Both the position numbers and the translations under genes were made by a program. Under the pieces are notes generated by a model. It saw only the letters and a program-made list of their open reading frames with translations. It did no database searches and had not been told where the DNA came from. Shown here in pieces: positions 63,786 through 64,000 of a DNA stretch of 64,000 bases. How positions within the stretch are numbered: the first letter of the stretch is position 1; each line of letters starts with the position of its first letter. Source of the stretch: Shouchella lonarensis (GTDB taxonomy: Bacteria; Bacillota; Bacilli; Bacillales; Bacillaceae_D); assembly GCF_900096965.1 (NCBI RefSeq), contig NZ_FMYM01000001.1:248001-312000 (forward strand), read 5' to 3'.

Positions 63786-64000
63786 GTGACAAAAGTGGAA
63801 AAAAATTTCAAGACAGTACAGTTTCAAACAGATTTGCTTAACTGGTACCGCGAGAACAAGAGAGATTTACCGTGGCGAAAACAGGCAACGCCCTATCATG
63901 TATGGGTATCAGAAATTATGTTACAACAAACGCGGGTTGACACCGTCATCCCTTATTATGAACAGTTTATGCGCTTATTCCCTAACATGGAACATCTTGC
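63786..64000 (+). CDS. mutY: A/G-specific adenine glycosylase (3' end outside window)
   Basis: The first 71 codons of MutY, which removes adenine mispaired with 8-oxoguanine. From GTG 63786 the reading gives LLNWYRENKRDLPWRKQATP, then YHVWVSEIMLQQTRVDTVIPYY, the MutY N-terminal signature with the catalytic Glu in SEIMLQQT. The ribosome binding site is weak (GGAG about 20 bases upstream), so the start could be one of several nearby. It complements MutM in the window. Confidence 0.92.
   Translation, partial: MTKVEKNFKTVQFQTDLLNWYRENKRDLPWRKQATPYHVWVSEIMLQQTRVDTVIPYYEQFMRLFPNMEHL

Noticed and set aside
62634..63827. Extended start of the YfhP-type gene
   Set aside because: The extra 68 codons overlap the mutY start and have no ribosome binding site; the ATG at 63623 has one.

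Overview
The window is about 64 kb of chromosome from a low-to-moderate GC, endospore-forming member of the Bacillaceae. The evidence is long collinear runs of genes in the order known from Bacillus subtilis: yqhO-yqhP-yqhR-yqhT-efp; ytxK-ackA; ytkK, ytkL, ytoI, ytpI, nrnA, ytrI-ytrH, dnaE, ytsJ, a FadR-type regulator, accD-accA, pfkA, pyk, fxsA, ytwI, citZ-icd-mdh, phoP-phoR, polA-mutM-ytaF-coaE, gapB, speD, nrdR-dnaB-dnaI, ytxC, thrS; and recX-yfhH-sspK-yfhP-mutY. Spore genes (ytrI, ytrH, ytaF, ytxC, sspK), strong AGGAGG ribosome binding sites and frequent GTG/TTG starts fit this. It is not B. subtilis itself: a secreted high-alkaline-type subtilisin sits between nrnA and ytrI, and the futalosine-pathway gene mqnC sits between dnaI and ytxC. 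No rRNA, tRNA, CRISPR array, transposase or prophage block was seen.

Layout. 1-8.1 kb: lipid/peptide turnover, translation factor EF-P, acetate kinase and an SDR reductase. 8.1-15.5 kb: M24 peptidase, metallo-hydrolase, CBS/HotDog regulator, NrnA, the subtilisin and the YtrHI sporulation pair. 15.6-31 kb: DnaE, malic enzyme, acetyl-CoA carboxyltransferase, glycolysis (PfkA, Pyk) and TCA enzymes (CitZ, Icd, Mdh), i.e. a central carbon block. 31-35.3 kb: an accessory insert between mdh and phoP. 35.4-43.1 kb: PhoPR, DNA polymerase I, MutM, CoaE, with a type I toxin locus between phoR and polA. 43.2-52.5 kb: GapB, SpeD, NrdR, primosome loader proteins DnaB/DnaI, MqnC, YtxC and ThrS behind a T-box leader. 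52.7-60.8 kb: a second accessory stretch with a chromate-type transporter, a sigma-Y operon, a regulator/MFS pair, two paralogous membrane proteins, a phosphopantetheinyl transferase and a repeat-containing coiled-coil protein. 61-64 kb: the recX-mutY region.

The most notable content is in the 31-38.3 kb stretch. It holds (i) a 386-residue AimR-like receptor overlapping by 4 nt a 38-residue exported propeptide gene, an arbitrium-like peptide signalling pair inside a core-gene region with no phage genes nearby; (ii) a ribosome-assembly GTPase (RsgA) preceded by a strong promoter, a 22-codon leader ORF and an intrinsic terminator, which looks like translation-dependent attenuation; (iii) a 30-residue holin-like toxin with a convergent antisense RNA and a self-sequestered ribosome binding site; and (iv) a stand-alone small RNA candidate after mdh. 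Elsewhere, a structured leader precedes speD, a perfect 26-bp palindrome lies between the Shine-Dalgarno sequence and start of yqhP, and a sigma-Y-type promoter precedes sigY. Family assignments rest on motif reading and synteny from memory; no database search was run.
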